Source of the DNA: Prescottella equi | Lineage (GTDB): Bacteria; Actinomycetota; Actinomycetes; Mycobacteriales; Mycobacteriaceae | Length of the DNA stretch: 64,000 nucleotides | NCBI RefSeq assembly: GCF_020171745.1 | Contig: NZ_JAIVAH010000022.1 | Coordinates: 62,001 to 126,000, forward strand | Reading direction: 5' to 3' | Part shown: in pieces, positions 34,576 to 44,667 of the stretch | Position numbering within the stretch: the first letter of the stretch is position 1 | Layout: each line of letters opens with the position of its first letter | Position numbers and translations under genes: made by a program | The notes under the pieces: model-generated | The model's input: only the letters and a program-made list of their open reading frames with translations | What the model was told of the DNA's origin: nothing | The model's database searches: none

Positions 34576-36538
34576 GCTTCCTGTTGCGCACCTGGACCGG
34601 GAGTTCGACTACCTGATTCCCGCCGAGCTCGACGATCAGGCACAGCCAGGAGTGCGGGTGCGGGTCCGGTTCTCGGGCCGCCTGGTCGACGGCTACCTCC
34701 TCGAACGGATCGAATCCAGCGATCACCCCGGCAAACTCGGCTGGCTGGACCGCGTCGTCTCGGCCGAACCCGTCCTCACCACCGAGGTTCGGGGCCTGGT
34801 CGACGCGGTGGCCCAGCGGTACGCCGGCACCCGGACCGACGTCCTGCGGCTGGCCGTCCCGCCCCGACACGCCAAGGTCGAGTCGGAGGAGTGGGCCCCG
34901 CGGCCGGCGCCGGAGCCCCCGAAGGCGGACCGGGAACCGTGGTCCGTGTACACCCACGGCGTCAACTTCCTGGAGGCACTCGAGGCGGGGCGTGGGCCCC
35001 GCGCCGCATGGCAGGCCCTCCCCGGCGAGGACTGGACCGCGCGGTTGGCCGAACTGGCCGGCGTAGTCGCCGCGACCGGCCGCGGCGTGATCCTCGTGGT
35101 ACCCGACCAGCGCGACCTCGACCGACTGCTCGCGGCGTGCGAGAGCGTCGTCGGCGCCGATCACGTCGTGGGACTCGCGGCGGGCCTCGGCCCGGCAGCC
35201 CGGTACCGCCGCTGGCTCGCCGCCCTGCGGGGCACGGCACGGATCGTCGTGGGCACCCGGGCCTCGGTCTTCGCGCCCGCACCGGATCTCGGTCTGATGG
35301 TGGTCTGGGACGACGGCGACAGCAGTCTGTCGGAGCCGCGCTCGCCGTATCCGCACGCCCGGGAGGTCGCGCTGTTGCGGGCCCACTCGACCGGGTGCGC
35401 CGTGGTGATCGCGGGTCACGCGCGGACCGCGGAGGCGCAGGCCCTGGTCGATTCCGGATGGGCACACGATCTCGTGGCGTCTCGGGACGTCGTGCGGGCA
35501 CGGGCGCCGATGATCACCGCGCTCGCGGACAGCGATCATGCGCTGGCCCGCGACCCGGGTGCGCGCGCGGCCCGGCTGCCGGGCATCGCGTTCGCGGCGG
35601 CCCGTCAGGCCCTGGCCGCGGGACACGGTGTGCTGGTTCAGGTTCCGCGTCGCGGCTACGTGCCCTCGCTGGCGTGTGCCAAGTGCCGGGCGCCTGCACG
35701 ATGTCGTCGGTGCAACGGCCCGCTGTCGTTGCCGGCGGCCGCGGGACCGGACGGCGCGGGCTCGCCGACCTGCAAGTGGTGCGGTGTCGCCGACACCAAC
35801 CACCGTTGCCACGCGTGCGGTGCCCGGGCGCTGCGGGCAGTCGTCGTCGGCGCCGGCCGCACCGCCGAGGAACTGGGCCGGGCGTTCGCCGGGTTCGCGG
35901 TGCACACGTCCGGCGGATCCGACGTCAAGACCGAGATCTCACAGGGGCCCAAACTGGTCGTATCGACGGTCGGTGCGGAACCGGTGATGCCCGGCGGGTA
36001 CGGGGCGGCACTGCTGCTCGACGGCTGGGCGCTGCTGGGCCGTGCGGATCTGCGGGCCGCAGAGGAGACGCTGCGCCGGTGGATGACGGCGTCGGCGCTC
36101 GTGCGGCCGCACGGTGACGGGGGACAGGTCGTGGTGGTGGCAGACTCCGGGATCCCCACCGTGCAGGCGCTGGTGCGTTGGGATCCGGTGTGGCATGCCC
36201 GCGCCCAACTCGAGGAACGGACCGAGGTCGGCTTCCCCCCGGCCGTGCACCTCGCGGCGATCGACGGGACCGTCGCGTCGATCGGGGAGATACTCGACCT
36301 CGCGGCGCTGCCCGAATCGGCAGAGGTGCTCGGGCCGGTGCCGCTGCCCCCGGGTGAACGACTTCCGTTCTCGAGCGACGAACCGGAACCGGAGGATGTG
36401 GAGCGGATGCTCGTCCGGGTGCCCCGCGCCGACGGGCGGGCGCTCGCGAAGGCGCTGGCCGAGGCGCGGGCGGTGCGCAGTGCTCGCCGATCGACGGGGC
36501 CGGTGCGCGTGCAGGTGGACCCGCTGCGGATCGGCTGA
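34556..36538 (+). CDS. priA: Primosomal protein N' (PriA), helicase-degenerate actinobacterial form
   Basis: A 660-residue replication-restart protein. The N-terminal DNA-binding domain (VARVLPLLPVAHLDREFDYLIP, VRVRFSGRLVDGYLLER) and the zinc-binding region are clear: CAKCRAPARCRRC and CKWCGVADTNHRCHACG supply the cysteines. Walker A is missing: the expected glycine-rich lysine loop is replaced by GPRAAWQALPGEDW, and the DEEH-type Walker B reads WDDGD. This matches annotated actinobacterial PriA thought to lack ATPase activity. The GTG start follows the protein's conserved N-terminus and lies inside a hairpin. Confidence 0.92.
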   Translation: MARVLPLLPVAHLDREFDYLIPAELDDQAQPGVRVRVRFSGRLVDGYLLERIESSDHPGKLGWLDRVVSAEPVLTTEVRGLVDAVAQRYAGTRTDVLRLAVPPRHAKVESEEWAPRPAPEPPKADREPWSVYTHGVNFLEALEAGRGPRAAWQALPGEDWTARLAELAGVVAATGRGVILVVPDQRDLDRLLAACESVVGADHVVGLAAGLGPAARYRRWLAALRGTARIVVGTRASVFAPAPDLGLMVVWDDGDSSLSEPRSPYPHAREVALLRAHSTGCAVVIAGHARTAEAQALVDSGWAHDLVASRDVVRARAPMITALADSDHALARDPGARAARLPGIAFAAARQALAAGHGVLVQVPRRGYVPSLACAKCRAPARCRRCNGPLSLPAAAGPDGAGSPTCKWCGVADTNHRCHACGARALRAVVVGAGRTAEELGRAFAGFAVHTSGGSDVKTEISQGPKLVVSTVGAEPVMPGGYGAALLLDGWALLGRADLRAAEETLRRWMTASALVRPHGDGGQVVVVADSGIPTVQALVRWDPVWHARAQLEERTEVGFPPAVHLAAIDGTVASIGEILDLAALPESAEVLGPVPLPPGERLPFSSDEPEPEDVERMLVRVPRADGRALAKALAEARAVRSARRSTGPVRVQVDPLRIG

Positions 36539-36569
36539 GATGATGTCCGGACGGCGAGGAGGTGCACCG

Positions 36570-36989
36570 ATGAAGCGTCAGCGTTTACGTCGAGCGGTCG
36601 TCGTTGCCGGCGCCGCGGCCGCGCTGTCGTTCGTGGCACAACCGGCGACCGCCGCGCCGACCGACACTGTCTTCCCGATTCCCATTGCAGGGTTCGGAAT
36701 CTCTTCGCCGGGCCTCCCGGCCGCGGGTGCCGGCTACTTGATCGCCGGCACCGACCCGGAGACGCCGGGAGTCACCCGGTTCCGCCCCGCCGGGACGTAC
36801 TGCTGCGTCCTCGTCAATTGGCGCAACCTCTCGACCGGAGCTGCCGACACCGTGTACCTCGGATATCCGAGTGTCGATGCCCGCACCGGCTCCGGGATCG
36901 TGGTCGCGACCGTCACGGCACCACCCCCGGCGCCCGGGTACCAACTCCTGGCAATGCTCCCGGGCGCCGGCGTCTGGACGGTGCCCTGA
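36570..36989 (+). CDS. Small secreted protein of unknown function
   Basis: A 139-residue protein with a clear Sec signal peptide: basic MKRQRLRR, a hydrophobic core AVVVAGAAAALSFVA and a likely cut after ATA (residues 26-28). The mature part is about 110 residues, rich in Gly/Pro/Thr, with a CC pair (YCCVLVNWRN) and no family I recognise. The ATG has GAGGAGG upstream; the open frame before it lies inside priA and was discarded. It is 31 bases after priA, but probably expressed on its own. Confidence 0.75.
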   Translation: MKRQRLRRAVVVAGAAAALSFVAQPATAAPTDTVFPIPIAGFGISSPGLPAAGAGYLIAGTDPETPGVTRFRPAGTYCCVLVNWRNLSTGAADTVYLGYPSVDARTGSGIVVATVTAPPPAPGYQLLAMLPGAGVWTVP

Positions 36990-37046
36990 CCGTCAGAACT
37001 GTCCCGGTGGTGCCTCAGCCGACGTCCGGAATCCCGGGCATCCCAT

Positions 37047-37394
37047 CTAGCTCTCGTGGACCTCGACGATGTACATGCGGTTGCGGGACCGATCGAGGAA
37101 CTTCTCCTCGTCGGCCTCGATCGCCGCGGCCACCTCGGGCTGCGAGTGCGTGGCGATCATGGCGTCGTAGGCGGCCCGGTCGGCGAAGAAGAACTCGCTG
37201 ATCACGTCGAAGTCCGGATCCGGGGCGCCGGCCGCGCCCAGCATGTTGCCGCGGTCGAGGTAGTTGCGGCGGTACTCGCCGATCTGCGGCAGCAGGCTCC
37301 GGATGAGCTTGGCGTGGTTGTTCTCGTAGTAGTCGACGAACTCCGCGTGCGTGAGTTCGGGCTTACGGGCCAGGAGCGCAACGGCTTTGATCAT
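37047..37394 (-). CDS. EthD-family dimeric alpha/beta-barrel protein
   Basis: A 115-residue protein matching the EthD fold: MIKAVALLARKPELTHAEFVDYYENNHAKLIRSL-type start with the conserved H in the YxxxHA element, and a central EFFFADRAAYDAMIAT segment. EthD proteins are small ferredoxin-like dimers found near oxidative degradation genes; biochemical role is generally unclear. It lies after corA on the minus strand, separated by 68 bases. Confidence 0.82.
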   Translation of the reverse strand: MIKAVALLARKPELTHAEFVDYYENNHAKLIRSLLPQIGEYRRNYLDRGNMLGAAGAPDPDFDVISEFFFADRAAYDAMIATHSQPEVAAAIEADEEKFLDRSRNRMYIVEVHES

Positions 37395-37462
37395 GTCGGC
37401 ACGCTAGAGGCTTCACGGCAGCATCGGCAGGTGTGATCCCGCTCACCGGTACGGGCTACGTG

Positions 37463-38479
37463 TCAGAGCCAGCGCTGGCGTTTGAACACGAGATACAGCG
37501 TCACCGAGGTCGCGACCATGAGCAGGACGGCCATCGGATAGCCGAACTGCCAACCGAGTTCGGGCATGTGGTCGAAGTTCATCCCGTACACGGTGCCGAC
37601 CAGCGTCGGTGCGAAAAGTATTGCGGCCCAAGCGGAGACCTTCTTGACCTCCTCGTTCTGGGCGAGGCTGGTGAGCGTGAGACGGCGCATCTCCTCGTTC
37701 TGCTGCTGCGCAACGAGGGTGGCGTGCACTGTCAGAGCGGTCTGCAGGTGGGCGCGTGACGAGTCGGCGCGCTCGACGATCCGGAGGGTGTGGTCCAGCA
37801 CGTCGCGCAGGTGCCGTCGGAGTTCGAGATCGACGTGGTACTTGTCGGATCCGCGTTCGAGGGCCTCGAGGATCGACACGAGCGGATGGGTGGCGCGCTG
37901 GAAGTCGATCACCTCGCCGGAGAGGTCGTAGATGCGCCGGGCCACGGCGGGGTCGCCGGTGAAGACCTGGTTCTCGATCTCGTCGATGTCGTTCTCGAGG
38001 CCCGCCGCGACGGGCAGGTACTCGTCGACGACCTGGTCGAGGATCGCGTACAGGACCGCCTCGGGCCCCAGTTTCAGCAGGTCGGGGGAGCCTTCGAGGC
38101 GGTGTCGGACCTGCGCCAGGTCGGGGGACTCCGCGTGGCGGATGGTGACGACGAAATCCTGTCCGACGAACAGGTGCACCTCGCCGAACTCGACCTTCTC
38201 GACGTCGTCGAGGTAGCGGGCGGGGCGGAGCACCACGAACAGGGTCTGGTCGTAGCGCTCGAGTTTGGGACGTTGATGGGCGGCGATGGTGTCCTCGACC
38301 GCGAGGTGGTGCAGGCCGAATTCGTGGGCGAGCGAATCGACTTCGGCCGCGTCCGGGCGGTACAGGCCGATCCAGGCCATGCCGTCGTGGTCCCGCATGC
38401 TGCGGTAGGTGCAGTCGAGAGACGTCGGCGTGTCCACACGCTTGCCGTCGACGTACACGGCGTTGTCCACGATGGCCAT
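37463..38479 (-). CDS. corA: CorA-family divalent metal ion transporter
   Basis: A 338-residue membrane transporter for magnesium or cobalt. A large N-terminal cytosolic domain with long helices (RRHLRDVLDHTLRIVERADSSRAHLQ) leads to two C-terminal membrane segments. The selectivity motif GMN is at 299-301 (VYGMNFDHMPEL), ending with the basic KRQRW tail. The ATG at 38479 is chosen because AGGGG lies upstream; 14 extra residues would come from an earlier GTG. The ion carried cannot be told from sequence. Confidence 0.93.
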   Translation of the reverse strand: MAIVDNAVYVDGKRVDTPTSLDCTYRSMRDHDGMAWIGLYRPDAAEVDSLAHEFGLHHLAVEDTIAAHQRPKLERYDQTLFVVLRPARYLDDVEKVEFGEVHLFVGQDFVVTIRHAESPDLAQVRHRLEGSPDLLKLGPEAVLYAILDQVVDEYLPVAAGLENDIDEIENQVFTGDPAVARRIYDLSGEVIDFQRATHPLVSILEALERGSDKYHVDLELRRHLRDVLDHTLRIVERADSSRAHLQTALTVHATLVAQQQNEEMRRLTLTSLAQNEEVKKVSAWAAILFAPTLVGTVYGMNFDHMPELGWQFGYPMAVLLMVATSVTLYLVFKRQRWL

Positions 38480-38674
38480 CAGTGCCCCTGATTCTCTCGC
38501 GCAATGGCCATATTCCACCACGTTCAGGGTCCTGCCGGTCCGATCTCCGAGGGGTGGTCGTCGGTGCTGTGGTGTCGTTCCGCGATCGTGATCTCATCCA
38601 CCGGCCTGCAATGCGGCACCACGGGAACGATCTTGATAGACACACACCAGGAGTTCCTGTCGGGGGAGGTGCGC
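38480..38674. other. Divergent promoter region between corA and the lipase gene
   Basis: 195 bases that should carry the promoters of both genes. GGGGGAGG at about 38661-38669 is the lipase ribosome binding site. An open frame continues through it on the plus strand but does not resemble coding sequence. Confidence 0.4.
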
Positions 38675-39670
38675 ATGGGCCGAGTGATGCGAATGGTCGC
38701 GGTGAACGTGGGATTCGTCCTCGCGGTCGGTGTCGGGGGCGCTGGTGCGACCGCCGCTGCGGATCCGGTCGGGTCCGCCTCAGCAGTACCGTCCTACGTC
38801 GTCCCCGTGGAACCGGGGCCCGTGCAGACCCGGCACGCGGCGGCGCTGGCGTACGCGGAGGAGCATCCGGACTCGGCGCCGCCCGGCGCGAACGACTTCG
38901 GGTGCCGTCCGGTGCCCGCGCACCCGAATCCGGTCGTCCTCGTCCACGGAAGCGATTCCGACTCGTACACCGATTGGGCGGCATTGTCGCCGATGCTCGC
39001 CGATCGCGGCGCCTGCGTGTTCACGCTCAACTACGGTTCCGACGGCAAGCCCGGCAAGTACGCGCGCGGCGACATGGCCGGCAGTGCCCGCGAGGTCGGC
39101 GAGTTCGTCGACCGGGTTCGTGCGGCGACGAACGCGACGAAGGTCGACCTGGTCGGCTACTCGCAGGGCGCCACCGTCGCGCGGTACTACGTCAACCGTC
39201 TCGGTGGTGCCACCGTCGTCGATCGGTGGGTGGGCGTTGCGTCGCCCACCTACGGCGGAAACATGTACGGCATCGTGACACTGCTCAAACTGTTGCCGCG
39301 CCCCGACCGCATCGTCGAGTGGCTCACCTCGGAGGCGATCAGTCAGCAGATGCAGGGATCGCCGTTCCTCGCCGCGCTCAACGCCGGCGGCGACACGGTG
39401 CCCGGCGTCCGGTACACGACGATCGGGTCGCGCTACGACGAGATGATCCAGCCCCACGGCAACATCGCGTTGCGGGACCCGGGCGCGACGAATCTGCTGG
39501 TGCAGGACCTGTGTTCCGAGAACCGGGGCGGGCACTTCAACATGGTCTACGACCCGTTCGCGCTCGCACTGGTGGCGCGTGAACTCGACCCCGCGGCACC
39601 CGCGCCGGTGTGCCGCCCGGTTCCGTTGGGCACCGGGATCCTCGAGATGATCGTCGTCAGCAACTCCTGA
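38675..39670 (+). CDS. Secreted lipase/esterase, alpha/beta hydrolase (class 2 lipase type)
   Basis: A 331-residue exported hydrolase. The signal peptide is MGRVMRMVAVNVGFVLAVGV followed by GGAGATAAA and a likely cut before DPVGS. NPVVLVHGSDSDSYTDW is the oxyanion-hole region; the nucleophile is S163 in GYSQGATVARYY; the catalytic His is probably in GGHFNMVYDP. Cysteines (FGCRPVP, RGACVF, QDLCSENR, APVCRP) fit disulfides outside the cell. The ATG is supported by GGGGGAGG. It probably splits esters of short or medium acyl chains; the substrate is unknown. Confidence 0.87.
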   Translation: MGRVMRMVAVNVGFVLAVGVGGAGATAAADPVGSASAVPSYVVPVEPGPVQTRHAAALAYAEEHPDSAPPGANDFGCRPVPAHPNPVVLVHGSDSDSYTDWAALSPMLADRGACVFTLNYGSDGKPGKYARGDMAGSAREVGEFVDRVRAATNATKVDLVGYSQGATVARYYVNRLGGATVVDRWVGVASPTYGGNMYGIVTLLKLLPRPDRIVEWLTSEAISQQMQGSPFLAALNAGGDTVPGVRYTTIGSRYDEMIQPHGNIALRDPGATNLLVQDLCSENRGGHFNMVYDPFALALVARELDPAAPAPVCRPVPLGTGILEMIVVSNS

Positions 39671-39696
39671 CGATCAGCTTCCGGCGGCCGCTGCGG

Positions 39697-39903
39697 TCAC
39701 TCGGCGAGTTTCGCCACGGCCTGTGCCCAGAGGAAGAACTTGTTGGTGCCCAGGTCTCGCACGGTCCGGATGCCGAAGGCGGCCAGCAGGTGTTCGGCGT
39801 CGGAGTCGCTGACCCCCTGCAAGGCCGAGACCGGTGCGTCGGCGAGGTCGTCGACCGAGCGTGATTCGAAGGCCTTGTCGAACTTGCTGGCGATTCCCGT
39901 CAT
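39697..39903 (-). CDS. Small helix-hairpin-helix-like protein
   Basis: A 68-residue protein with MTGIASKFDKAFESRSVDDLA followed by PVSALQGVSDSDAEHLLAAFGIRTVRDLGTN. The second half resembles a helix-hairpin-helix of the kind found in nucleic-acid-binding proteins, in which a loop such as LQGVSD links two helices. I know similar short open frames in other actinobacteria but no function. The ATG at 39903 gives a compact protein; an extra five residues upstream are possible. It is convergent with the lipase. Confidence 0.65.
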   Translation of the reverse strand: MTGIASKFDKAFESRSVDDLADAPVSALQGVSDSDAEHLLAAFGIRTVRDLGTNKFFLWAQAVAKLAE

Positions 39904-40008
39904 TGTCGACCTCCACACGGTGGGTTACGGTCAGGTTCGGCACTCGCAGTAGAGCGCAGGACACGGCGGACGCGCCGAGGTTGCGGCGTCGAAACGGTGT
40001 CGAGGCCT

Positions 40009-40014
40009 TATCGT
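40009..40014 (+). promoter_or_regulatory. -10 box (TATCGT), leaderless
   Basis: TATCGT fits TANNNT and ends seven bases before the ATG at 40022. No ribosome binding site is present, so the membrane hydrolase mRNA is probably leaderless. Confidence 0.45.
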
Positions 40015-40021
40015 TCCGGCC

Positions 40022-41779
40022 ATGACTGCAGCTATCCGGGCATCCGACCCGGGTGCGGACGGTGCCGACGGCACCGCGGACGCACCCGGCGACGACGGTG
40101 CCGCCACCTTGTCCGTGAGTCGTCGTGCCGTGAGGCGGCTGCGGGACTACGGACGCGGGCTGCACCCGGTGGGACTCGCTGTCGCGCTGGTGCTGTTCAC
40201 GTGGTCGATCAGCCCGTCGCTGCTGCCCCGGGCCTGGTATCTGCAGGGGGTGGCGACCGGTATCTCGGTCGCCGCGGGCTACGGCTTCGGTTGTCTCGCC
40301 GCGTGGGTGGTGCGCTCGTGCGGCGTGCAGCCGGCCTGGTCGGCGCGCACCAAACGGATCGGCTGGTGGATTCTCGGCGCCGCCGCCGTGATCCTCATCC
40401 CCGTATTCCTGGTACTCGGAGGGGTGTGGCAGAACTACGTCCGTGACCTCGTCGGAATCGAGCGCACCAATCAGGCCAACGTGCTGCTGGTGGCGCTCAT
40501 CGCTCTCGTGGTGTGGTTCGTGCTGCTCGAGGCGTCGCGGGGGATCCGGGTCGGGACCCGGAAGCTCGCCGCGCTGGCCCGGCGCCTGATTCCGCGTCCC
40601 GCGGCCAATGTGGCGGGCCTGACGGTCGCCGTCGTGCTTGCCGTCCTGCTCGTCAACGGCGCGCTCTACAACGGCCTGGTCGCGTTCGCGAACTGGAGCT
40701 TCTCGGGCGCCGACACCGCGACCGCTGCGGGCGTCGAACAGCCGACCGTGCCCGAACGGAGCGGGTCACCGGCGTCCGCGCAGGCGTGGGACACGCTCGG
40801 GCAGGAGGGACGCACGTTCGTCGGCCGTGGGCCGGGAGCCGCCGAGATCACCGCCGTCACCGGGCGTCCCGCGAAGGAGCCGATCCGGGTGTATGCCGGA
40901 CGGGAGTCGGCCGAGTCCGTGCCCGCGGTCGCGAACCTGGTCGTCGCCGAACTGGATCGGACGAAGGCCTGGGAGCGAAAGGTCCTGGCCGTCAACACCA
41001 CGACGGGACGCGGCTGGGTCAACCAGAGCGTGGCGTCGTCGCTCGAGTACATCGAGGCCGGCGACACCGCGATCGCGTCCATGCAGTACTCGTTCCTGCC
41101 CAGTCCGCTGGCGTTCATCGCCGACCGGGAGAGCCCGCAGATCGCCGGGCGCGCCCTCTTCAACGCGGTGTTCTCGCGGTGGATCGACCTGCCCGTCGAG
41201 ACGCGGCCCAAACTCGTGGTGTTCGGCGAGAGCCTCGGGTCCTACGGTGGCCAGAACGCCTTCGCGGGCTTCCAGGACATGGCCGCCCGTGTCGACGGCG
41301 GACTGTGGGTGGGAACCCCGAACTTCACGCCGCAGTGGCAGGAGGTGACCGCCGAACGGGATCCCGGCTCGCCCGAGATCCTGCCGATCGTCGGGGACGG
41401 CGCTTCGGTGCGGTTCGCGTCAGATCCCGAGGACCTCGATCTCGGCACGCCGTGGAAGCCGCGGCGGATCGTGTACTGGCAGCACGCGAGCGACCCCATC
41501 GTGTGGTGGTCGCCGAGCCTGCTGTTCAACCAGCCCGACTGGCTGAAGGAGCCGCGGGGCCGCGACGTGGATCCCAACATGACGTGGATGCCGTTCGTGA
41601 CCTTCTGGCAGGTGACGCTGGACATGGTGTTCTCCGCCGACGTCCCGGACGGGCACGGTCATTCGTACGGGCCCGAGGCCACCGGAATCTGGGCGCGAAT
41701 TCTGCAGCCCGAGGGGTGGTCCGACGCCGACACCGCGCGGGTGCAGGCGGCGCTGACCGGCGAGGAGAGCGCTCCGTAG
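40022..41779 (+). CDS. Membrane-anchored alpha/beta hydrolase (DUF2319/Abhydrolase_9 type)
   Basis: A 585-residue protein. Residues 45-220 hold about five membrane helices ([96 protein letters not shown]). The C-terminal hydrolase part has the nucleophile S404 in [10 protein letters not shown], an Asp in [11 protein letters not shown] and a candidate His in GHGHSYGPE. Mycobacterial Rv1069c has a similar build. Esterase or peptidase activity is possible, but nothing is known. Confidence 0.83.
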   Translation: MTAAIRASDPGADGADGTADAPGDDGAATLSVSRRAVRRLRDYGRGLHPVGLAVALVLFTWSISPSLLPRAWYLQGVATGISVAAGYGFGCLAAWVVRSCGVQPAWSARTKRIGWWILGAAAVILIPVFLVLGGVWQNYVRDLVGIERTNQANVLLVALIALVVWFVLLEASRGIRVGTRKLAALARRLIPRPAANVAGLTVAVVLAVLLVNGALYNGLVAFANWSFSGADTATAAGVEQPTVPERSGSPASAQAWDTLGQEGRTFVGRGPGAAEITAVTGRPAKEPIRVYAGRESAESVPAVANLVVAELDRTKAWERKVLAVNTTTGRGWVNQSVASSLEYIEAGDTAIASMQYSFLPSPLAFIADRESPQIAGRALFNAVFSRWIDLPVETRPKLVVFGESLGSYGGQNAFAGFQDMAARVDGGLWVGTPNFTPQWQEVTAERDPGSPEILPIVGDGASVRFASDPEDLDLGTPWKPRRIVYWQHASDPIVWWSPSLLFNQPDWLKEPRGRDVDPNMTWMPFVTFWQVTLDMVFSADVPDGHGHSYGPEATGIWARILQPEGWSDADTARVQAALTGEESAP

Positions 41780-41886
41780 AATCGCGGGGTGAACCCTCTT
41801 CCGGCACCGCCGGGATTCGACGCTCCGGGAGCCGCCCTCGTGAACTCTGTGACCACCCGCCCTCCGTGCAGGGAGGTCCGGCGCTG

Positions 41887-42810
41887 ATGCGGATCGTCTT
41901 CGCCGGGACACCGGAACCGGCCGTGCCGTCGCTGCGACGCTTGATCGACTCCGAGCGGCACGAGGTGGTCGCCGTCGTCACCCGGCCCGACGCCGTCGCC
42001 GGCCGGGGCCGCAAGCTGGTGCGCTCGCCCATCGGGCAGCTCGCCGACGAGCACGGCATCGAGGTGCTCACCCCGAAGTCGGCGTCCGACCCGGAGTTCC
42101 TGGCCCGACTGCAGGAGCTCGCGCCCGACGCCTGCCCGGTCGTCGCGTACGGCAACCTGCTGCCGCGCCCGGTGCTCGACGTCCCGCGCTTCGGGTGGAT
42201 GAACCTGCACTTCTCGCTGCTGCCCGCGTGGCGCGGAGCGGCGCCGGTGCAGGCCGCCATCAACGCCGGGGACGAGATGACGGGTGCGACCGTGTTCGCG
42301 CTCGACGAGGGCATGGACACGGGACCGGTGTACGGCGTGGTCACCGAGGCCATCCGCACCACCGATACCGCGGGCGTGCTGCTCGGCCGGCTCGCGGAGA
42401 GCGGTGCGATTCTGCTCGAGAGCGTGCTCGACGGCGTCGAGGACGGTGCGCTGCAGGCGGTCCCGCAGCCGCGCGACGGTGTCTCCCACGCCCCGAAGGT
42501 GTCGGTCGAGTCGGCGCGGATCCGCTGGGATCAGCCCGCGCTCGCGGTGCACCGCCACGTGCGGTCGGTGACCCCGGCGCCGGGCGCCTGGACCATGATT
42601 GGTGACCTCCGGGTGAAGATCGGTCCCGTGACGCTGGCGCAGGAGACGCTGCCGCCCGGCCGGATCGAGGTCCGCAAGGACGGCTTCTACGTCGGGACGT
42701 CGACGACCGCGGTTCGGCTGGATCAGGTGCAGCCGCAGGGCAAGAAGCAGATGGCGGCAGTGGACTGGGCGCGCGGTGCGCGCCTCGACGGAGAGGTTCG
42801 GGCACAGTGA
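41887..42810 (+). CDS. fmt: Methionyl-tRNA formyltransferase
   Basis: A 307-residue enzyme formylating initiator Met-tRNA with 10-formyl-THF. [19 protein letters not shown] is the usual start, and the catalytic Asn-His-Asp set lies in [20 protein letters not shown] and DEGMDTGPV. The C-terminal tRNA-binding part follows from about residue 205. The ATG at 41887 is chosen on homology; a long open frame upstream is a shadow of the hydrolase gene. The start has GGAGG about 15 bases upstream. Overlaps rsmB. Confidence 0.95.
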   Translation: MRIVFAGTPEPAVPSLRRLIDSERHEVVAVVTRPDAVAGRGRKLVRSPIGQLADEHGIEVLTPKSASDPEFLARLQELAPDACPVVAYGNLLPRPVLDVPRFGWMNLHFSLLPAWRGAAPVQAAINAGDEMTGATVFALDEGMDTGPVYGVVTEAIRTTDTAGVLLGRLAESGAILLESVLDGVEDGALQAVPQPRDGVSHAPKVSVESARIRWDQPALAVHRHVRSVTPAPGAWTMIGDLRVKIGPVTLAQETLPPGRIEVRKDGFYVGTSTTAVRLDQVQPQGKKQMAAVDWARGARLDGEVRAQ

Positions 42811-44288
42811 GCGACGAGAAGCGGCCGGCACGGCGATCCGGTGGATCGGGCGGTCAGGGTGGTCGGGGCGGACGCCCCACGGGACAGGGACGGCGCAACG
42901 AGCGTCCCAAGCAGGCCCGTCGCCCGGATCCCGCGCAGGCCGGGATCGATCAGCCGCGCCGCGCGGCGCGTGATGTGCTGCGCGCCGTCCGTGAACGTGA
43001 CTCGTACGCGAATCTGGTTCTGCCGGGTCTGCTTCGGGATCGTCGGATCGACGGCCGCGATGCCGCGCTGGCCACCGAACTGGCGTACGGCGCGGCCCGG
43101 GCCCGTGGCCTGCTGGACGCGGTGATCGCGCAGTGCGCGGGCCGTCCGGTCGACGAGATCGACGGGCCGCTGCTCGACGTGCTCCAGCTCGGCGCGTACC
43201 AGCTGCTGCGGACTCGCATCGCCCCGCACGCGGCCGTCGCCACGTCGGTGGACCTGGTCCGCGCGGAGGCCGGCCCCGGCAAGGCCGGGTTCGTCAACGC
43301 AGTGCTGCGCCGGGTGTCCGAGAAGACCGAGGACGAGTGGGTCGAGGCGCTCGCCCCGGACGCCGTGGCCGATCCGGTGGGCCATCTCGCGTTCCGTTAC
43401 GCGCACCCGAAGTGGATCGCGCAGGCGTTCGCGGACTCGCTCGGCGCCGACGCCGCCGAGTTGCAGGACGTGCTGATCGCCGACGACGCACGTCCGGGCG
43501 TGCATCTCGTCGCGCGTCCGGGTGAGATCTCCGCCGAGGAGCTCGCCCTGGTCACCGGCGGCGAGGTGGGCCCGTACTCGCCGTATGCGGTGCACCTCGA
43601 CGGCGGTGATCCCGGTCTGCTCGACGCCGTCCGTGAGGGACTGGCCGGTGTGCAGGACGAGGGCAGCCAGCTGGTGGCCCGCGCGCTGACGCTGGCGCCA
43701 CTGGAGGGTCCCGACGGTGGCCGGTGGCTCGACCTGTGCGCCGGACCCGGCGGCAAGGCGGCCCTGCTCGGTGCGCTGGTGGGCATCGAGGGCGGCCGGC
43801 TGGACGCGGTGGAGCCGTCGGAGCACCGCGCGGATCTGGTGCGCAAGACGACCCGGGACCTGCCGGTCGACGTGCACGTCGCCGACGGCCGCGACCCTGG
43901 TCTGGAAGGCGGCTACGACCGGATCCTCGTCGACGCTCCCTGCACCGGCCTGGGTGCGCTGCGCCGGCGCCCGGAGGCGCGGTGGCGGCGACAGCCGTCG
44001 GACGTGGCCGGCCTGGTGAAGCTACAGCGGGAACTGCTGGCGTCGGCGCTGCAGCTGGTCCGACCCGGTGGCGTGGTGCTGTACTCGACGTGCTCACCGC
44101 ACGTGTCCGAGACGGTCGCGGTCGTCGCCGACGCGGTCCGCCGCCACGGTGCCGTCGCGCTCGACACGCGCGAACTGGTGCCCGGCGTGCCGAACCTGGG
44201 TGACGGCCCGGGCGTCCAGCTGTGGCCGCACCGGCACGGGACGGACGCGATGTTCATGGCGGCGCTACGCCGGCCTCTGGACAGCTGA
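42807..44288 (+). CDS. rsmB: 16S rRNA (cytosine-967-C5)-methyltransferase RsmB (Fmu/Sun)
   Basis: A 493-residue SAM-dependent rRNA methyltransferase. A basic low-complexity N-terminus (1-50) precedes a NusB-like RNA-binding domain (about 52-190) and the methyltransferase domain: [15 protein letters not shown]379 in DAPCTGLG and the catalytic C429 in YSTCSPH. The GTG overlaps the fmt stop; order fmt-rsmB-rpe is typical of mycobacteria but here is interrupted before rpe by about 9.7 kb of accessory genes. Confidence 0.95.
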   Translation: MSDEKRPARRSGGSGGQGGRGGRPTGQGRRNERPKQARRPDPAQAGIDQPRRAARDVLRAVRERDSYANLVLPGLLRDRRIDGRDAALATELAYGAARARGLLDAVIAQCAGRPVDEIDGPLLDVLQLGAYQLLRTRIAPHAAVATSVDLVRAEAGPGKAGFVNAVLRRVSEKTEDEWVEALAPDAVADPVGHLAFRYAHPKWIAQAFADSLGADAAELQDVLIADDARPGVHLVARPGEISAEELALVTGGEVGPYSPYAVHLDGGDPGLLDAVREGLAGVQDEGSQLVARALTLAPLEGPDGGRWLDLCAGPGGKAALLGALVGIEGGRLDAVEPSEHRADLVRKTTRDLPVDVHVADGRDPGLEGGYDRILVDAPCTGLGALRRRPEARWRRQPSDVAGLVKLQRELLASALQLVRPGGVVLYSTCSPHVSETVAVVADAVRRHGAVALDTRELVPGVPNLGDGPGVQLWPHRHGTDAMFMAALRRPLDS

Positions 44289-44303
44289 GCCAGCTGACGA
44301 ACC

Positions 44304-44334
44304 CCGGTCGGGCAGGCGCGTTCTGCCCGACCGG
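44304..44334. terminator. Bidirectional terminator after rsmB
   Basis: CCGGTCGGGCA (44304-44314) and TGCCCGACCGG (44324-44334) form a perfect 11-base stem with a 9-base loop between convergent genes. Confidence 0.78.
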
Positions 44335-44348
44335 CGACCGTGCGGAGA

Positions 44349-44609
44349 TCAATTCGTCAGTGCGCGATAACCTTTCGCTCCGGCGCGGTCGACGGCAGCC
44401 TTGACGACGGCGAAGACGGCGCCCTGGAGCGCTGCGGCGACGAGGACTTCGCGGTTGGACCGTGCGAGGTCCTTGGGATCGGGAGCGTGGTCGTCGTCTC
44501 CGACGCGCTTCCAGATCTGACGGAACGCGGCGCCGGCCAGGATTCCCCCGAGCACGCCGGTGGCGAGGGACAGCGGCTTGTACAGCGCCTTCGCGGTGGT
44601 CTTGTTCAT
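44349..44609 (-). CDS. DUF4235 small membrane protein
   Basis: An 86-residue protein whose KPLSLATGVLGGILAGAAFRQIWKRV and ALQGAVFAVVKAAVDRAGAKG match the DUF4235 family: two short membrane segments separated by a charged loop (DDDHAPDPKDLARSNRE). The ATG has GAGGAGA upstream. Function unknown. It lies 58 bases after the methyltransferase gene on the same strand and could be cotranscribed with it. Confidence 0.8.
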   Translation of the reverse strand: MNKTTAKALYKPLSLATGVLGGILAGAAFRQIWKRVGDDDHAPDPKDLARSNREVLVAAALQGAVFAVVKAAVDRAGAKGYRALTN

Positions 44610-44667
44610 GTCGTTCTCCTCGTCGTTGTTGCGTATCGGTCGTATGCGGTGGTGGGAATGTGGCGGG

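Noticed and set aside
40513-41886. Long N-terminal extension of fmt
   Set aside because: Shadow of the membrane hydrolase in another frame; Fmt begins at [11 protein letters not shown].
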